From a virus, in the IMG/VR virus record IMGVR_UViG_3300042549_001746, positions 1 to 39,299 of that record: a stretch of DNA of 39,299 bases; one strand, 5' to 3'. The position numbers were made by a program, and so were the translations under genes. The notes below the pieces were generated by a model. That model worked only from the letters and a program-made list of their open reading frames with translations, searched no databases and had not been told where the DNA came from. Positions 23,099-29,576 of this stretch are shown piece after piece. The first letter of the stretch is position 1, and each line of letters opens with the position of its first letter.

Positions 23099-23166
23099 AA
23101 GAATATACAGCGGAAGAGTGGAACTATATCCACGATGCAGCAGCAGCACCTTGGGGAGATGAATAA
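23095..23166 (+). CDS. Microprotein (23 aa)
   Basis: MKEYTAEEWNYIHDAAAAPW followed by GDE and a stop, overlapping the previous gene and abutting the next ATG. AGGAG lies 5' of its start. Coupling supports it; function unknown. Confidence 0.45.
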   Translation: MKEYTAEEWNYIHDAAAAPWGDE

Positions 23167-23319
23167 ATGAAACTTAACAAACGAGGCAAGCAGGTACGAG
23201 CACTCTTTATTCTTGCAGGTATCGGGGCTTTGATATGGTTTATGATAACTGGATTTTGGTGGACAGAGAATGGAATCTGTATCGGGTCAATGTCCGATTG
23301 TTTGGTAGGTGGATTATGA
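23167..23319 (+). CDS. Single-pass membrane microprotein (50 aa)
   Basis: A basic N-terminus (MKLNKRGKQVR) is followed by one hydrophobic helix (ALFILAGIGALIWFMITGFWW) and a short tail with two cysteines. This is a typical inner-membrane microprotein. It may alter host envelope or exclude superinfecting phage, but that is conjecture. Confidence 0.6.
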   Translation: MKLNKRGKQVRALFILAGIGALIWFMITGFWWTENGICIGSMSDCLVGGL

Positions 23320-23372
23320 TTCTATGTGGCGACCATCTCGTAGATATTAAAACCTGCGGGTGCAGACCTTGA
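23316..23372 (+). CDS. Possible Cys-rich microprotein (18 aa)
   Basis: MILCGDHLVDIKTCGCRP, overlapping the previous stop as ATGA and the next candidate start. Very short; supported only by coupling and its Cys/His pattern. Confidence 0.3.
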   Translation: MILCGDHLVDIKTCGCRP

Positions 23373-23464
23373 TAGCCTTGACACTAGCAGGGCTACCGAT
23401 TATAGTTCTATGTGTGTTAGGCATAGTACTAAGCGGGCAACCAATAGACGGAGGGGAAAAATAA
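23369..23464 (+). CDS. Possible TTG-started membrane peptide (31 aa)
   Basis: Starting at TTG 23369, the product is one hydrophobic segment (ALTLAGLPIIVLCVLGIVLS) with a short polar tail, ending one base before the next ATG. It fills an otherwise empty gap in a fully packed operon. No clear ribosome site. Confidence 0.4.
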   Translation: MIALTLAGLPIIVLCVLGIVLSGQPIDGGEK

Positions 23465-23596
23465 ATGGAGCAGTGCGTATATTGTGAAGGAGTAGCAGAC
23501 TTCATACAGATAGACGGCGACTGGTACGTGTGTACTGGTTGCATCAAAGACGGAGAGACAGATACCGAAGGACAGGAGAAAACAAATGAGCAGTAA
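23465..23596 (+). CDS. Zinc-ribbon microprotein (43 aa)
   Basis: MEQCVYCEGVADFIQIDGDW is followed by YVCTGC: two CxxC knuckles (C4/C7, C23/C26) joined by a beta hairpin, then an acidic tail. GGAGGGG lies upstream. Overlaps the next gene. Confidence 0.65.
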   Translation: MEQCVYCEGVADFIQIDGDWYVCTGCIKDGETDTEGQEKTNEQ

Positions 23597-23690
23597 AGAA
23601 CAGATTGACACAGCAATTGTCACACTAGAGCAGGCTATGAAGGCACTACGTGACCTTGGATTTATTACAGAGGCGGACGAAGATGAGTAA
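23586..23690 (+). CDS. Helical microprotein (34 aa)
   Basis: A single amphipathic helix with an acidic tail (MSSKEQIDTAIVTLEQAMKA...). The start has GGACAGGAG upstream and overlaps both neighbours. Function unknown. Confidence 0.55.
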   Translation: MSSKEQIDTAIVTLEQAMKALRDLGFITEADEDE

Positions 23691-23823
23691 GTACGTAGTA
23701 ATCTGTGAGGCAGAAGGGTGCGAGGCAGAGAACGAAGAATGGGAAGATAGAAACGGAACCTATTGGTTTACCTGTTCTACCTGTAACTATGACAACGAAG
23801 TTGTCTACGATGAGAGGGCGTAA
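23683..23823 (+). CDS. Zinc-ribbon microprotein (46 aa)
   Basis: Cysteines 8, 13, 31 and 34 (ICEAEGC ... FTCSTC) give a Cys4 site in an acidic small protein. Its start overlaps the previous stop region and its stop overlaps the next start as TAATG. Confidence 0.6.
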   Translation: MSKYVVICEAEGCEAENEEWEDRNGTYWFTCSTCNYDNEVVYDERA

Positions 23824-24044
23824 TGAATACCTATCGAGTCTCATACAAGGTAGAAGGCGTGCGGATTGTAGATGTTCACTTACCTGATGGCGTCACCCCA
23901 CCCAAAGGGTTTGCATTATGGGAGTACACAGAGCAGGACGAATGGCTATGGGAAAATCAGATAGGTAAATCAACTTACCTTGAGGATATACATTTCGCAG
24001 AGGCAGAGTCAGTTCTCAAGGTGACACATCTCAAGGCAGTATGA
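23823..24044 (+). CDS. Early protein of unknown function (73 aa)
   Basis: A 73-residue beta-rich protein (MNTYRVSYKVEGVRIVDVHL) with an aromatic/acidic middle (WEYTEQDEWLWEN). Coupled on both sides. No family recognised. Confidence 0.7.
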   Translation: MNTYRVSYKVEGVRIVDVHLPDGVTPPKGFALWEYTEQDEWLWENQIGKSTYLEDIHFAEAESVLKVTHLKAV

Positions 24045-24163
24045 AGTTAGTTAAACAGGCAAGTTTACTTTACATAATATTATTCTTCGGGGGTGGTGGA
24101 ACTCTCATCATACCCTACCTAATAGCAATAACAGTTCTATACCTGACAGGAGTAATCGGTTGA
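24041..24163 (+). CDS. Membrane microprotein (40 aa)
   Basis: Nearly all hydrophobic, with a basic start (MKLVKQASLLYIILFFGGGG) and a second hydrophobic half (LIIPYLIAITVLYL), so one or two membrane helices. Coupled to the WhiB gene, whose TTG start overlaps this stop. Confidence 0.6.
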   Translation: MKLVKQASLLYIILFFGGGGTLIIPYLIAITVLYLTGVIG

Positions 24164-24513
24164 ATAACGATAGAGATTGGCACAAGCAGGGGCTATGTGT
24201 TGGACACCCTGACCCTGACCTATGGCACTATGACAATAGTGTGATGGCAGATGAGCAGCAGTTGCAGGTATTGCGTAGCGTTGAGGCAATAGAGATATGT
24301 CACACCTGCCCTGTAAAGTTTGATTGCCTACAGCAAGGGCTAGAAGATGAGAACATCTTGTGGTCTATCGGTGGCAACGGGTCTATATGGGGTGGCAGGT
24401 TGACCTCAGAGCGTGCCTTAATGAAGGGATATAAGCACACGCACAATGCGGTACGGCACGAGCAGCGACACGCAAGGAATGTGAGGGCGAAACTTGGTAG
24501 ACTTGTCAGATGA
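24160..24513 (+). CDS. whiB: WhiB-family Fe-S transcription regulator (117 aa)
   Basis: Shows the WhiB hallmarks: four cysteines C13, C47, C50 and C56 (C-x2-C-x5-C) that bind a [4Fe-4S] cluster, followed by the turn S-I-W-G-G (75-79) and a basic, Arg-rich C-terminus for DNA binding. WhiB proteins occur only in Actinobacteria and their phages and act by contacting domain 4 of the principal sigma factor. It starts at TTG, overlapping the prior stop. As a phage early gene it probably reprograms host transcription; some phage WhiBs block host WhiB function. Confidence 0.92.
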   Translation: MNNDRDWHKQGLCVGHPDPDLWHYDNSVMADEQQLQVLRSVEAIEICHTCPVKFDCLQQGLEDENILWSIGGNGSIWGGRLTSERALMKGYKHTHNAVRHEQRHARNVRAKLGRLVR

Positions 24514-24932
24514 AAAAACGAATGATAATCCTGATACTTCTATTCATATTCGCTTGGACTTTCCCTCTCACCCACGATGTGGAAGTAAAGGTTAACATCG
24601 GTAAGCCTTTACCTAAGGAGGCAGTAGTGCAGACCAAGGCTACACCTGAGCAGAAGTACCACAACAAGGTGATGGCTATGCGCTATGCCAAGGCAGGGTG
24701 GAACTGGGATAGGCAGCAGCGCAGATGTATTTATACCCTGTTCACTAAGGAAAGTCGCTTCGACCATCTAGCCGACAACCCTATCTCTAGTGCATATGGG
24801 ATAGGGCAGGTACTCAGGGAGACAAGCAAGCACCCTGATATACAGATACTCAACGCCTATAAATATATCAAGCACCGCTATGACACCCCTTGCAGGGCAC
24901 TCAAGCATCACCTTCGCAAGAACTGGTACTGA
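24510..24932 (+). CDS. Secreted lytic-transglycosylase-like protein (140 aa)
   Basis: A signal peptide or anchor (MKKRMIILILLFIFAWTFPL) is followed by an SLT/lysozyme-like domain. Candidate catalytic E81 lies in FTKESRF; SSAYGIGQ is the family's substrate-side motif, and YIKHRYDTPCRALKHH near the end is typical. C72 and the late Cys could form a disulfide. It would cut peptidoglycan glycan strands outside the membrane. It lies in the early operon, coupled to WhiB, not in the lysis cassette, so early wall remodelling or exclusion of other phages is possible. Confidence 0.8.
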   Translation: MKKRMIILILLFIFAWTFPLTHDVEVKVNIGKPLPKEAVVQTKATPEQKYHNKVMAMRYAKAGWNWDRQQRRCIYTLFTKESRFDHLADNPISSAYGIGQVLRETSKHPDIQILNAYKYIKHRYDTPCRALKHHLRKNWY

Positions 24933-25114
24933 TGTTTGACCTATACAACCTAGAGAACCCGACCCTTGCCTGTATCTGCGGTTGCCTGATGTTCGAGGTG
25001 ACAGTGATGTGGGATAGCGAGACACGGGAGGTAGGTTGGTATGACTTAAGACAGAAGTGCAAGGAGTGTGGCACAATTAGCACAGCACCAACACCTATTG
25101 ACGGAGAGATGTAA
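24932..25114 (+). CDS. Zinc-ribbon protein (60 aa)
   Basis: The start at ATG 24932 overlaps the previous stop (TGATG). CICGC near residue 14 and CKECG near residue 43 form a two-knuckle zinc ribbon around a beta sheet. Coupled to the FmdB-like gene by TAATG. Confidence 0.7.
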   Translation: MFDLYNLENPTLACICGCLMFEVTVMWDSETREVGWYDLRQKCKECGTISTAPTPIDGEM

Positions 25115-25281
25115 TGCCTAAGTACGATTACAAATGCAACACCTGCGGTGGTGAGCAGGAGATTGAAAGAAGTATCGGTGACAGCACCGAGCCAATCTGT
25201 TGCCAAACCACAATGAGTAGGGTATGGTCAGCAGTAGCAGTAAAGTTTAATGGCACTGGATTCTATAGCACAGGAGGATAA
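25114..25281 (+). CDS. FmdB-like zinc ribbon protein (55 aa)
   Basis: MPKYDYKCNTCGGEQEIERS followed by CC and the tail VKFNGTGFYSTGG matches the FmdB/CxxC_CXXC_SSSS regulatory-protein family almost end to end (start MPxYxYxCxxCG, end F.G.GFYST). The family binds zinc; its molecular role is poorly known. TAATG coupling with the previous gene. Confidence 0.8.
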   Translation: MPKYDYKCNTCGGEQEIERSIGDSTEPICCQTTMSRVWSAVAVKFNGTGFYSTGG

Positions 25282-25282
25282 G

Positions 25283-25405
25283 ATGAACACAGTACAAAGT
25301 TGGAAAGAGATTGTCGAACTACATCACGCAGAGTTGATACAGGATTACCCTGAGATACTATGGGTTGATTCAAGTGAAGTGGATTATGATTCTAAATCAG
25401 AGTGA
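25283..25405 (+). CDS. Small acidic protein (40 aa), end of early operon
   Basis: MNTVQSWKEIVELHHAELIQ plus an acidic tail. CAGGAGG lies upstream. Its 3' end overlaps by 22 bp the 3' end of the convergent sigma-like gene, so the two operons meet tail to tail with no visible hairpin terminator. Confidence 0.6.
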   Translation: MNTVQSWKEIVELHHAELIQDYPEILWVDSSEVDYDSKSE

Positions 25406-26028
25406 GCAGGGTCAAAGTCCTCATCTTTGTATGGCTTGAAGCCACCAATCTTGTGGATAAGTTTCTTGATGGCACGCTTGTTACGCATACGAGCAGTGTC
25501 CTCACTACCTAGTTCCATCTCCTTGGCTATGTCATCGAAGTGCATCGCCTCCGCGTAGCGTAGGAACAATAACTTCCTATCGTCCTTGCTTAACTTCCAG
25601 AATCCATAGTCAACTTCAATCATCATAGCCATAAGATTGCCACCCTCATTGGGTGCGCTGGGCTTTCCTGGTCTACCAAGATTCAACTGAGCAGTGATAT
25701 TAAAATCACCTCTTAAGACAGAGGGCAACAGTGCCTCAACCATATCTGCTTCGTAGTAGAACAGGTCAGAGGTTTCATACCCACCTGACTTAGCCTTCCA
25801 ATGCTGACAGTAATCCAACGCTTGGTTGCGTAGGCTACGATAGATTAGATTCTTTGCGTCCTTCTCACCGATTGCTTCCCACTCATTAAGTTTATTGGGG
25901 TGAGTAACGAACCACTGATACAGTTCCTGCTTGATGTCATCGAAGTCCAACTCAAACTTCTTGTGGTACTCACTAGCAACAGAGTCGACCACATAATCCC
26001 AATGCTTGATGCGCTCCCACTCAATCAT
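25384..26028 (-). CDS. Sigma-70-like factor (214 aa)
   Basis: The N-terminal half has a sigma region-2-like pattern (DFDDIKQELYQWF, LIYRSLRNQALDYCQHW). The C-terminal part has a region-4 helix-turn-helix (LSKDDRKLLFLRYAEAMHFDDIAKEMELGSEDTARMRNKRAIKKL). The spacing suits an ECF-like two-domain sigma. It is the last gene of the replication operon and so a good candidate to switch on the late promoter near 20.13 kb. Family assignment is moderate; the target promoter is inference. Confidence 0.7.
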   Translation of the reverse strand: MIEWERIKHWDYVVDSVASEYHKKFELDFDDIKQELYQWFVTHPNKLNEWEAIGEKDAKNLIYRSLRNQALDYCQHWKAKSGGYETSDLFYYEADMVEALLPSVLRGDFNITAQLNLGRPGKPSAPNEGGNLMAMMIEVDYGFWKLSKDDRKLLFLRYAEAMHFDDIAKEMELGSEDTARMRNKRAIKKLIHKIGGFKPYKDEDFDPAHSDLES

Positions 26029-26411
26029 ATAATCTTAAACCCTTGGTCAACGTGGATAAATCCAACCATCTTCATCTTGTTATTCTTGTTGACGAACTCA
26101 GTAGTAGATGGCAACCACTTCTCTGCCCACTCTATTTCTTTAAGGTCGAGCAAGGGAAATGCCCAGATACCATTAGGTGTGGAGTTCACATACCAAGGGG
26201 ATAGCCCTAACTTAGCAGACTCTTCAAGCAAGAAGTCATACTTCATCTTCTCAATCAAGAGTTCAGGGTAGTGAGTACGTCTACACTTTAGTTCTATAAA
26301 TAGTTTTGCTTCCTCAGATATACAGTCGAAGCCATCGTACACTTCGGGGGAGTGAGTGAGGTCGGGGAACTTCTCTGTCTTAAGCCAGTCAAAGAGTTCC
26401 TGCTCTTTCAT
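26025..26411 (-). CDS. PD-(D/E)XK-like nuclease candidate (128 aa)
   Basis: Contains EVYDGFDCISEEAKLFIELKCRR, where an Asp is followed by a beta strand ending E-x-K, the metal-binding core of PD-(D/E)XK nucleases. The short length and replication-operon location fit a resolvase or T7 endonuclease I-like enzyme. The C-terminal half (KWLPSTTEFVNKNNKMKMVGFIHV) is beta-rich. Overlaps both neighbours by 4 bases. Activity is inferred. Confidence 0.55.
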   Translation of the reverse strand: MKEQELFDWLKTEKFPDLTHSPEVYDGFDCISEEAKLFIELKCRRTHYPELLIEKMKYDFLLEESAKLGLSPWYVNSTPNGIWAFPLLDLKEIEWAEKWLPSTTEFVNKNNKMKMVGFIHVDQGFKII

Positions 26412-26791
26412 TTATCCCACTTTCCTCGCAATACTAACAGTCCAATTATACCATAGTTTGCTATGTCCTTGAAGGAATCCTCAAGCGGTTCATTCTCTGC
26501 GCTCACGTTGCCTTGCTTAGTGAGGTTCACAATGCGGGCTATCTTGTCCCACATACGTACTACTAACCCATTGGTTGCACCATAAGGGGAGTTGCTAATG
26601 TTCTTCGGTCCGTAGTCCCTGTGCTTCTTGATGAGCAGGTCGCCTAGTTCCTGCATCACATCGCGTACATTTAACTCGAACTCTGCCCAGTTAGTAGAGG
26701 TATCTGTATGGTCAGGGTTAGCATCGAATCGTTGACGGAGTAACTCTTCACGCTCATTCCTTGTCCTGCCAAGTGGGTTATAATCTGCCAT
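26408..26791 (-). CDS. DUF1599 / nucleotide-modification-associated protein (127 aa)
   Basis: The stretch LLIKKHRDYGPKNISNSPYG ... GLVVRMWDKIARIVNL ... SFKDIANYGIIGLLVLRGKW matches the DUF1599 (nucleotide modification associated domain 1) pattern, an all-alpha fold related to MazG-type NTP pyrophosphohydrolases. Such proteins are common in phages and thought to act on nucleotide pools or modified bases. No partner base-modification enzyme is present here, so pool sanitation is the likelier role. Confidence 0.7.
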   Translation of the reverse strand: MADYNPLGRTRNEREELLRQRFDANPDHTDTSTNWAEFELNVRDVMQELGDLLIKKHRDYGPKNISNSPYGATNGLVVRMWDKIARIVNLTKQGNVSAENEPLEDSFKDIANYGIIGLLVLRGKWDK

Positions 26792-26797
26792 ATCTCT

Positions 26798-27199
26798 TCA
26801 CTCTCCGCCTTCTTCATCTTTGTCCTTTGATAGTAACTTCTCTATGTTCTTGTCTAGGTTCTGCATAGCAGACTTAACTACCATATCCTCGACCAATTCG
26901 TCAATCATATCGAACCCCATCTCCGCTGCAAATAGAGTGATGAATGTTGATTGTGTCATCAACTTAATCTGCTCTGGTTCTTCTGCGTGATGGTATAAAA
27001 ATCTAAGTAGTGACCCTAAGAGTAACTGCATACCATTAGGTAGTATGTAATACGGGTCGAACTCTTCGTCATCATCTAAGGTATGGTCTACCAAATCAAA
27101 TGAGTTATCGAACTGAATACCACAGTCGTGACAGTAGGATTCAGGTGGTTCGTTAGGGTCAAAGTCCAAGTCTATGTATCCATCTTCTCGTGAAACCAA
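26798..27199 (-). CDS. Acidic protein with CxxC...H finger (133 aa)
   Basis: YCHDCGIQFDNSFDLVDH near residues 22-39 is a C-x2-C-x12-H finger-like motif, flanked by very acidic sequence. The C-terminal part is helical and ends in a charged tail (KDKDEEGGE). It overlaps the TOPRIM gene by 28 bases. Possibly a replication accessory factor; not recognised. Confidence 0.7.
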   Translation of the reverse strand: MVSREDGYIDLDFDPNEPPESYCHDCGIQFDNSFDLVDHTLDDDEEFDPYYILPNGMQLLLGSLLRFLYHHAEEPEQIKLMTQSTFITLFAAEMGFDMIDELVEDMVVKSAMQNLDKNIEKLLSKDKDEEGGE

Positions 27200-27789
27200 C
27201 CTGCCCCTGCTTGGACAAACATTGAGTTTACGTCTTCCCCTTCGGGTAACTGAACAATAGTAACAGGTAGTTCACGAGCAAGCCCTCTGGCAAACTCTGT
27301 GCCTGGCTGGTCGCCATCGGCGAATACGAATACTCTTTCAAAGTCTGCAAGCAATCTTGTATAGTGTCTCTTCCAAGAGTTAGCACCAGGTACACCGACA
27401 CAAGGGATACCAACACAGTAACTTAGTGTCACAGTATCCAACTCACCTTCACATACACCAATGAAATCTCCTGCTTGTTCTATGTCAAGCACGTTGTACA
27501 TCTTAGTCTCTGCACCAATCATACCCATATACTTAGGTTCAACTGCAGGGTTAAGACTTCTAAATCGTAGGTCAACTACGCCAGTCTTAGTTACATAAGG
27601 TATAGCAAGGCGTCCTGCGTACTGCTCGTGCCCAACTTCAGGTTCCGAGACTACGCCTAATGACGCCAGACGTGCTACTTCCTGACTGATGCCTCTGCTT
27701 TCTAGGTAATCTGATGCCAGATGAATACTTTCCGCGTACTTCTTGCTGGCTTTGCCCAGTAATTCCCTCTGCAAATGTCCTTGCTTCAT
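27172..27789 (-). CDS. Primase TOPRIM subunit (205 aa)
   Basis: A TOPRIM domain with the conserved glutamate in GVCEGELD and the DxD pair in VFVFADGDQPG, as in DnaG and T7 gp4. The N-terminal helix (ASDYLESRGISQEVA) is typical of the segment preceding TOPRIM in primases. The zinc finger is in a separate, overlapping ORF in another frame (27638-28018). A TAA stop lies directly before this ATG, with AGGAGGG 11 bases upstream, so it can be started independently. Confidence 0.8.
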   Translation of the reverse strand: MKQGHLQRELLGKASKKYAESIHLASDYLESRGISQEVARLASLGVVSEPEVGHEQYAGRLAIPYVTKTGVVDLRFRSLNPAVEPKYMGMIGAETKMYNVLDIEQAGDFIGVCEGELDTVTLSYCVGIPCVGVPGANSWKRHYTRLLADFERVFVFADGDQPGTEFARGLARELPVTIVQLPEGEDVNSMFVQAGAGWFHEKMDT

Positions 27790-28018
27790 TTATATTTATT
27801 CCCTCCTGTTGACTTATGATTTGTAAACTGTTGCCCTGAACGCCACAGGCAAAGCATATAAAGATATTCTTATCGAGGTTGGCACTACCTGATTGGTGCG
27901 TATCTGAATGGAACGGACACTTAAGGTTGACCTGCCCGTGCCCTTGTCGAAGGTTCGCACCATAATGACGGAGGACATCTGCAATGTTCGGCAAATCATT
28001 TTCTATCCTTGTCACCAT
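27638..28018 (-). CDS. Primase CHC2 zinc-finger subunit (126 aa)
   Basis: C34-PF-H37 and C55-FA-C58 form a CHC2-type zinc-binding site, preceded by the usual helix (PNIADVLRHYGANL). Residues after ~85 are basic (GKYSSGIRLPRKQRHQSGS...) and are encoded in 150 bases shared with the TOPRIM ORF in another frame. It recognises the primer-start site in primases. Together with 27172-27789 and the helicase at 28722 it would rebuild a T7 gp4-like primase-helicase from three proteins. Confidence 0.8.
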   Translation of the reverse strand: MVTRIENDLPNIADVLRHYGANLRQGHGQVNLKCPFHSDTHQSGSANLDKNIFICFACGVQGNSLQIISQQEGININEARTFAEGITGQSQQEVRGKYSSGIRLPRKQRHQSGSSTSGVIRRSLGT

Positions 28019-28373
28019 TACCCGTCTTCTCCTTTACCCACTGCTCTAAGTCTTGCACAACCCACGCCTTATCTATCCCTGCGTTACGACGCTTAACTAT
28101 TACATAGTGCAACGGAACTTCTGGTAAGTTACGTGCCTTTGCATAGTTGACTGCTTCTACTTGTGCCTCTCGCCAAAACTGTGGCAAGTCCATCTTCTTT
28201 ACATTCTTAAGTTCAAGTATGTAATTCTTTCCTGCGATGGTGGCAACTAGGTCGCCTTCATCTTTAGCACCAGCCTTAGTTAGACGCTCAACCAGCACAC
28301 CGATTTGGTCACGTAACCATTTCATTGTGCCTGTCTCAAAGCCAGAACCCTTGCGCCCGTTAGGGTTTGCCAC
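27996..28373 (-). CDS. Holliday-junction-type PD-(D/E)XK nuclease (125 aa)
   Basis: GTG at 28373 (MANPNGRKGSGFETGTMKWL) is preferred; an earlier in-frame GTG at 28397 would overlap the previous gene by 38 bases. FETGTMKWLR holds the helix glutamate, AKDEGDLVATI the metal Asp, and YILELKNV the E-x-K of Hjr-like resolvases and phage VRR/RecB-type nucleases. The basic N-terminus fits DNA binding. It would resolve recombination or replication intermediates before packaging. Confidence 0.7.
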   Translation of the reverse strand: MANPNGRKGSGFETGTMKWLRDQIGVLVERLTKAGAKDEGDLVATIAGKNYILELKNVKKMDLPQFWREAQVEAVNYAKARNLPEVPLHYVIVKRRNAGIDKAWVVQDLEQWVKEKTGNGDKDRK

Positions 28374-28524
28374 GATAAATATACCACGCAAACTCACGAC
28401 CCATAAAAGTTATGGCAAGCATATAATCAAAGTCATCTCCTTCAAAGATAGACTTAGTAAAAAATATATCAAAGAGTTCTCTAAAGGATACATACTTCTC
28501 ACTACCCTGATATTTGATTCTCAC
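28360..28524 (-). CDS. Small protein with GTG start (54 aa)
   Basis: A GTG start (28524) overlaps the previous stop as GTGA. The product, MRIKYQGSEKYVSFRELFDI plus 34 residues, is a compact aromatic-rich alpha/beta protein ending FAWYIYRGKP. It fills a gap between the 65-aa gene and the resolvase-like gene and overlaps the latter by 14 bases. Function unknown. Confidence 0.55.
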   Translation of the reverse strand: MRIKYQGSEKYVSFRELFDIFFTKSIFEGDDFDYMLAITFMGREFAWYIYRGKP

Positions 28525-28718
28525 GATGCGCTCTTATCCTTACGCAAGATACGTTGTGCCCAAGATAGACCAGCGTTGAGTCCATCAGTCCACTCATCAG
28601 TGATGGGAACCTTGGCTGCTTCAATCTTCTGGATTAACTTCTCTGTCTCTTCTTTAATCTTTAGTACAACAAGAGCACGAGTCTCCTGTGTTACATCGTC
28701 TTCTTCTTCTCTAATCAT
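28521..28718 (-). CDS. Helical small protein (65 aa)
   Basis: An acidic helix (MIREEEDDVTQETRALVVLK) followed by a coiled-coil stretch and LNAGLSWAQRILRK. It starts three bases after the helicase stop. The pattern resembles small phage proteins that bind or load helicase, but nothing specific supports that. Confidence 0.65.
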   Translation of the reverse strand: MIREEEDDVTQETRALVVLKIKEETEKLIQKIEAAKVPITDEWTDGLNAGLSWAQRILRKDKSAS

Positions 28719-28721
28719 TTC

Positions 28722-29504
28722 CTATCCATTCTCTGGTATGTCTTCAACATACATATACTCAGGGTTAAATGATAGCCAACAAGTCAGGTTAGCGTTAGCA
28801 TCGGCACGCCCATATCTATTCTTTACAGGAGCGATACCAAGAGAAGTCCCGACAATACCAAGAGTACAGATAAGAGCGGGGAGTTGAGCCACCTTGCCTT
28901 GGAGTGCTGACCGAGGCTGGCAAGGATTGCCCAAGACGCCTTCAGAAGTATGATGTAAAATAATAATCCCAGCATTAGTTGCACGAGCAAGATACTTTAA
29001 CTCCTTCATAATCGCACGCATCGAAGCGAACTCTTCGCCCCCGTCGGTAGCAATATCCATTAGGTTATCCACGAAGATAGCCTCAGGTGGTACACCCCAT
29101 AGTTCTTCAAAGGCTTCGACCTCTTCAAGAATATCCTGCAGTGTGGGTGAGGATTCAAACGACCAGACTATGTGGCTTGCCTTAGTAAGCACAGCCTTAG
29201 TCCAGCCTGGGTCAGTGTTCATTAGATGTTCAACGTCAGTCTGATTCTTACCGCTAATCATTGATGCAAGACGCATAGCCATAGTGTGTGCGTTTGTATC
29301 TGCAGAAATGTACAGAGTGGGAACGTGCATACGAAGGGCTAAAGCCAGTGCTAGAGTGGACTTTCCGACACCTGGTACACCTGCAAGCATAGAGACTTCT
29401 GCTCTACGAAATATAATTTTGTTAGCATCAAATGTTTTGAAGCAACTTGGCAGTGGTTCACCGCCTATGTCGGACCTACCGACACTTCTTACTAAAGTTC
29501 TCAT
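28722..29504 (-). CDS. RecA-fold replicative helicase / ATPase (260 aa)
   Basis: Walker A GVPGVGKST (42-50), Walker B-like EAIFVDNLMDIA, and an IIILHH motif 3-like segment give a RecA/DnaB/RepA-type hexameric ATPase. It lacks any fused primase domain; the CHC2 and TOPRIM pieces are separate genes downstream. The length fits a lone motor domain like RepA or KaiC-type helicases. Likely unwinds DNA at the phage fork. Its start follows a 12-bp hairpin and a GACAGGAG ribosome site. Confidence 0.85.
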   Translation of the reverse strand: MRTLVRSVGRSDIGGEPLPSCFKTFDANKIIFRRAEVSMLAGVPGVGKSTLALALALRMHVPTLYISADTNAHTMAMRLASMISGKNQTDVEHLMNTDPGWTKAVLTKASHIVWSFESSPTLQDILEEVEAFEELWGVPPEAIFVDNLMDIATDGGEEFASMRAIMKELKYLARATNAGIIILHHTSEGVLGNPCQPRSALQGKVAQLPALICTLGIVGTSLGIAPVKNRYGRADANANLTCWLSFNPEYMYVEDIPENG

Positions 29505-29522
29505 CGACTCTCCTGTCTTAAG

Positions 29523-29569
29523 TTATAAGTGGGGCAGTCACCTTCCCCGATTAACTACCCCACTTATAA
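29523..29569 (-). promoter_or_regulatory. 12-bp inverted repeat upstream of helicase
   Basis: TTATAAGTGGGG (29523-29534) and CCCCACTTATAA (29558-29569) form a perfect 12-bp stem, with a further AGT/ACT pairing inside. In the leftward transcript it lies 18 bases before the helicase start and is followed by TTAAGACAGGAG. The same order (long G4/C4-cored hairpin, then AAGACAGGAG and a start codon) occurs at 30932-31006. It may be an operator or a translational control hairpin. Confidence 0.6.
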
Positions 29570-29576
29570 TTCTTAT

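Noticed and set aside
28237-28887. 216-aa plus-strand ORF
   Set aside because: Runs antisense through four coupled replication genes and lacks a ribosome site.
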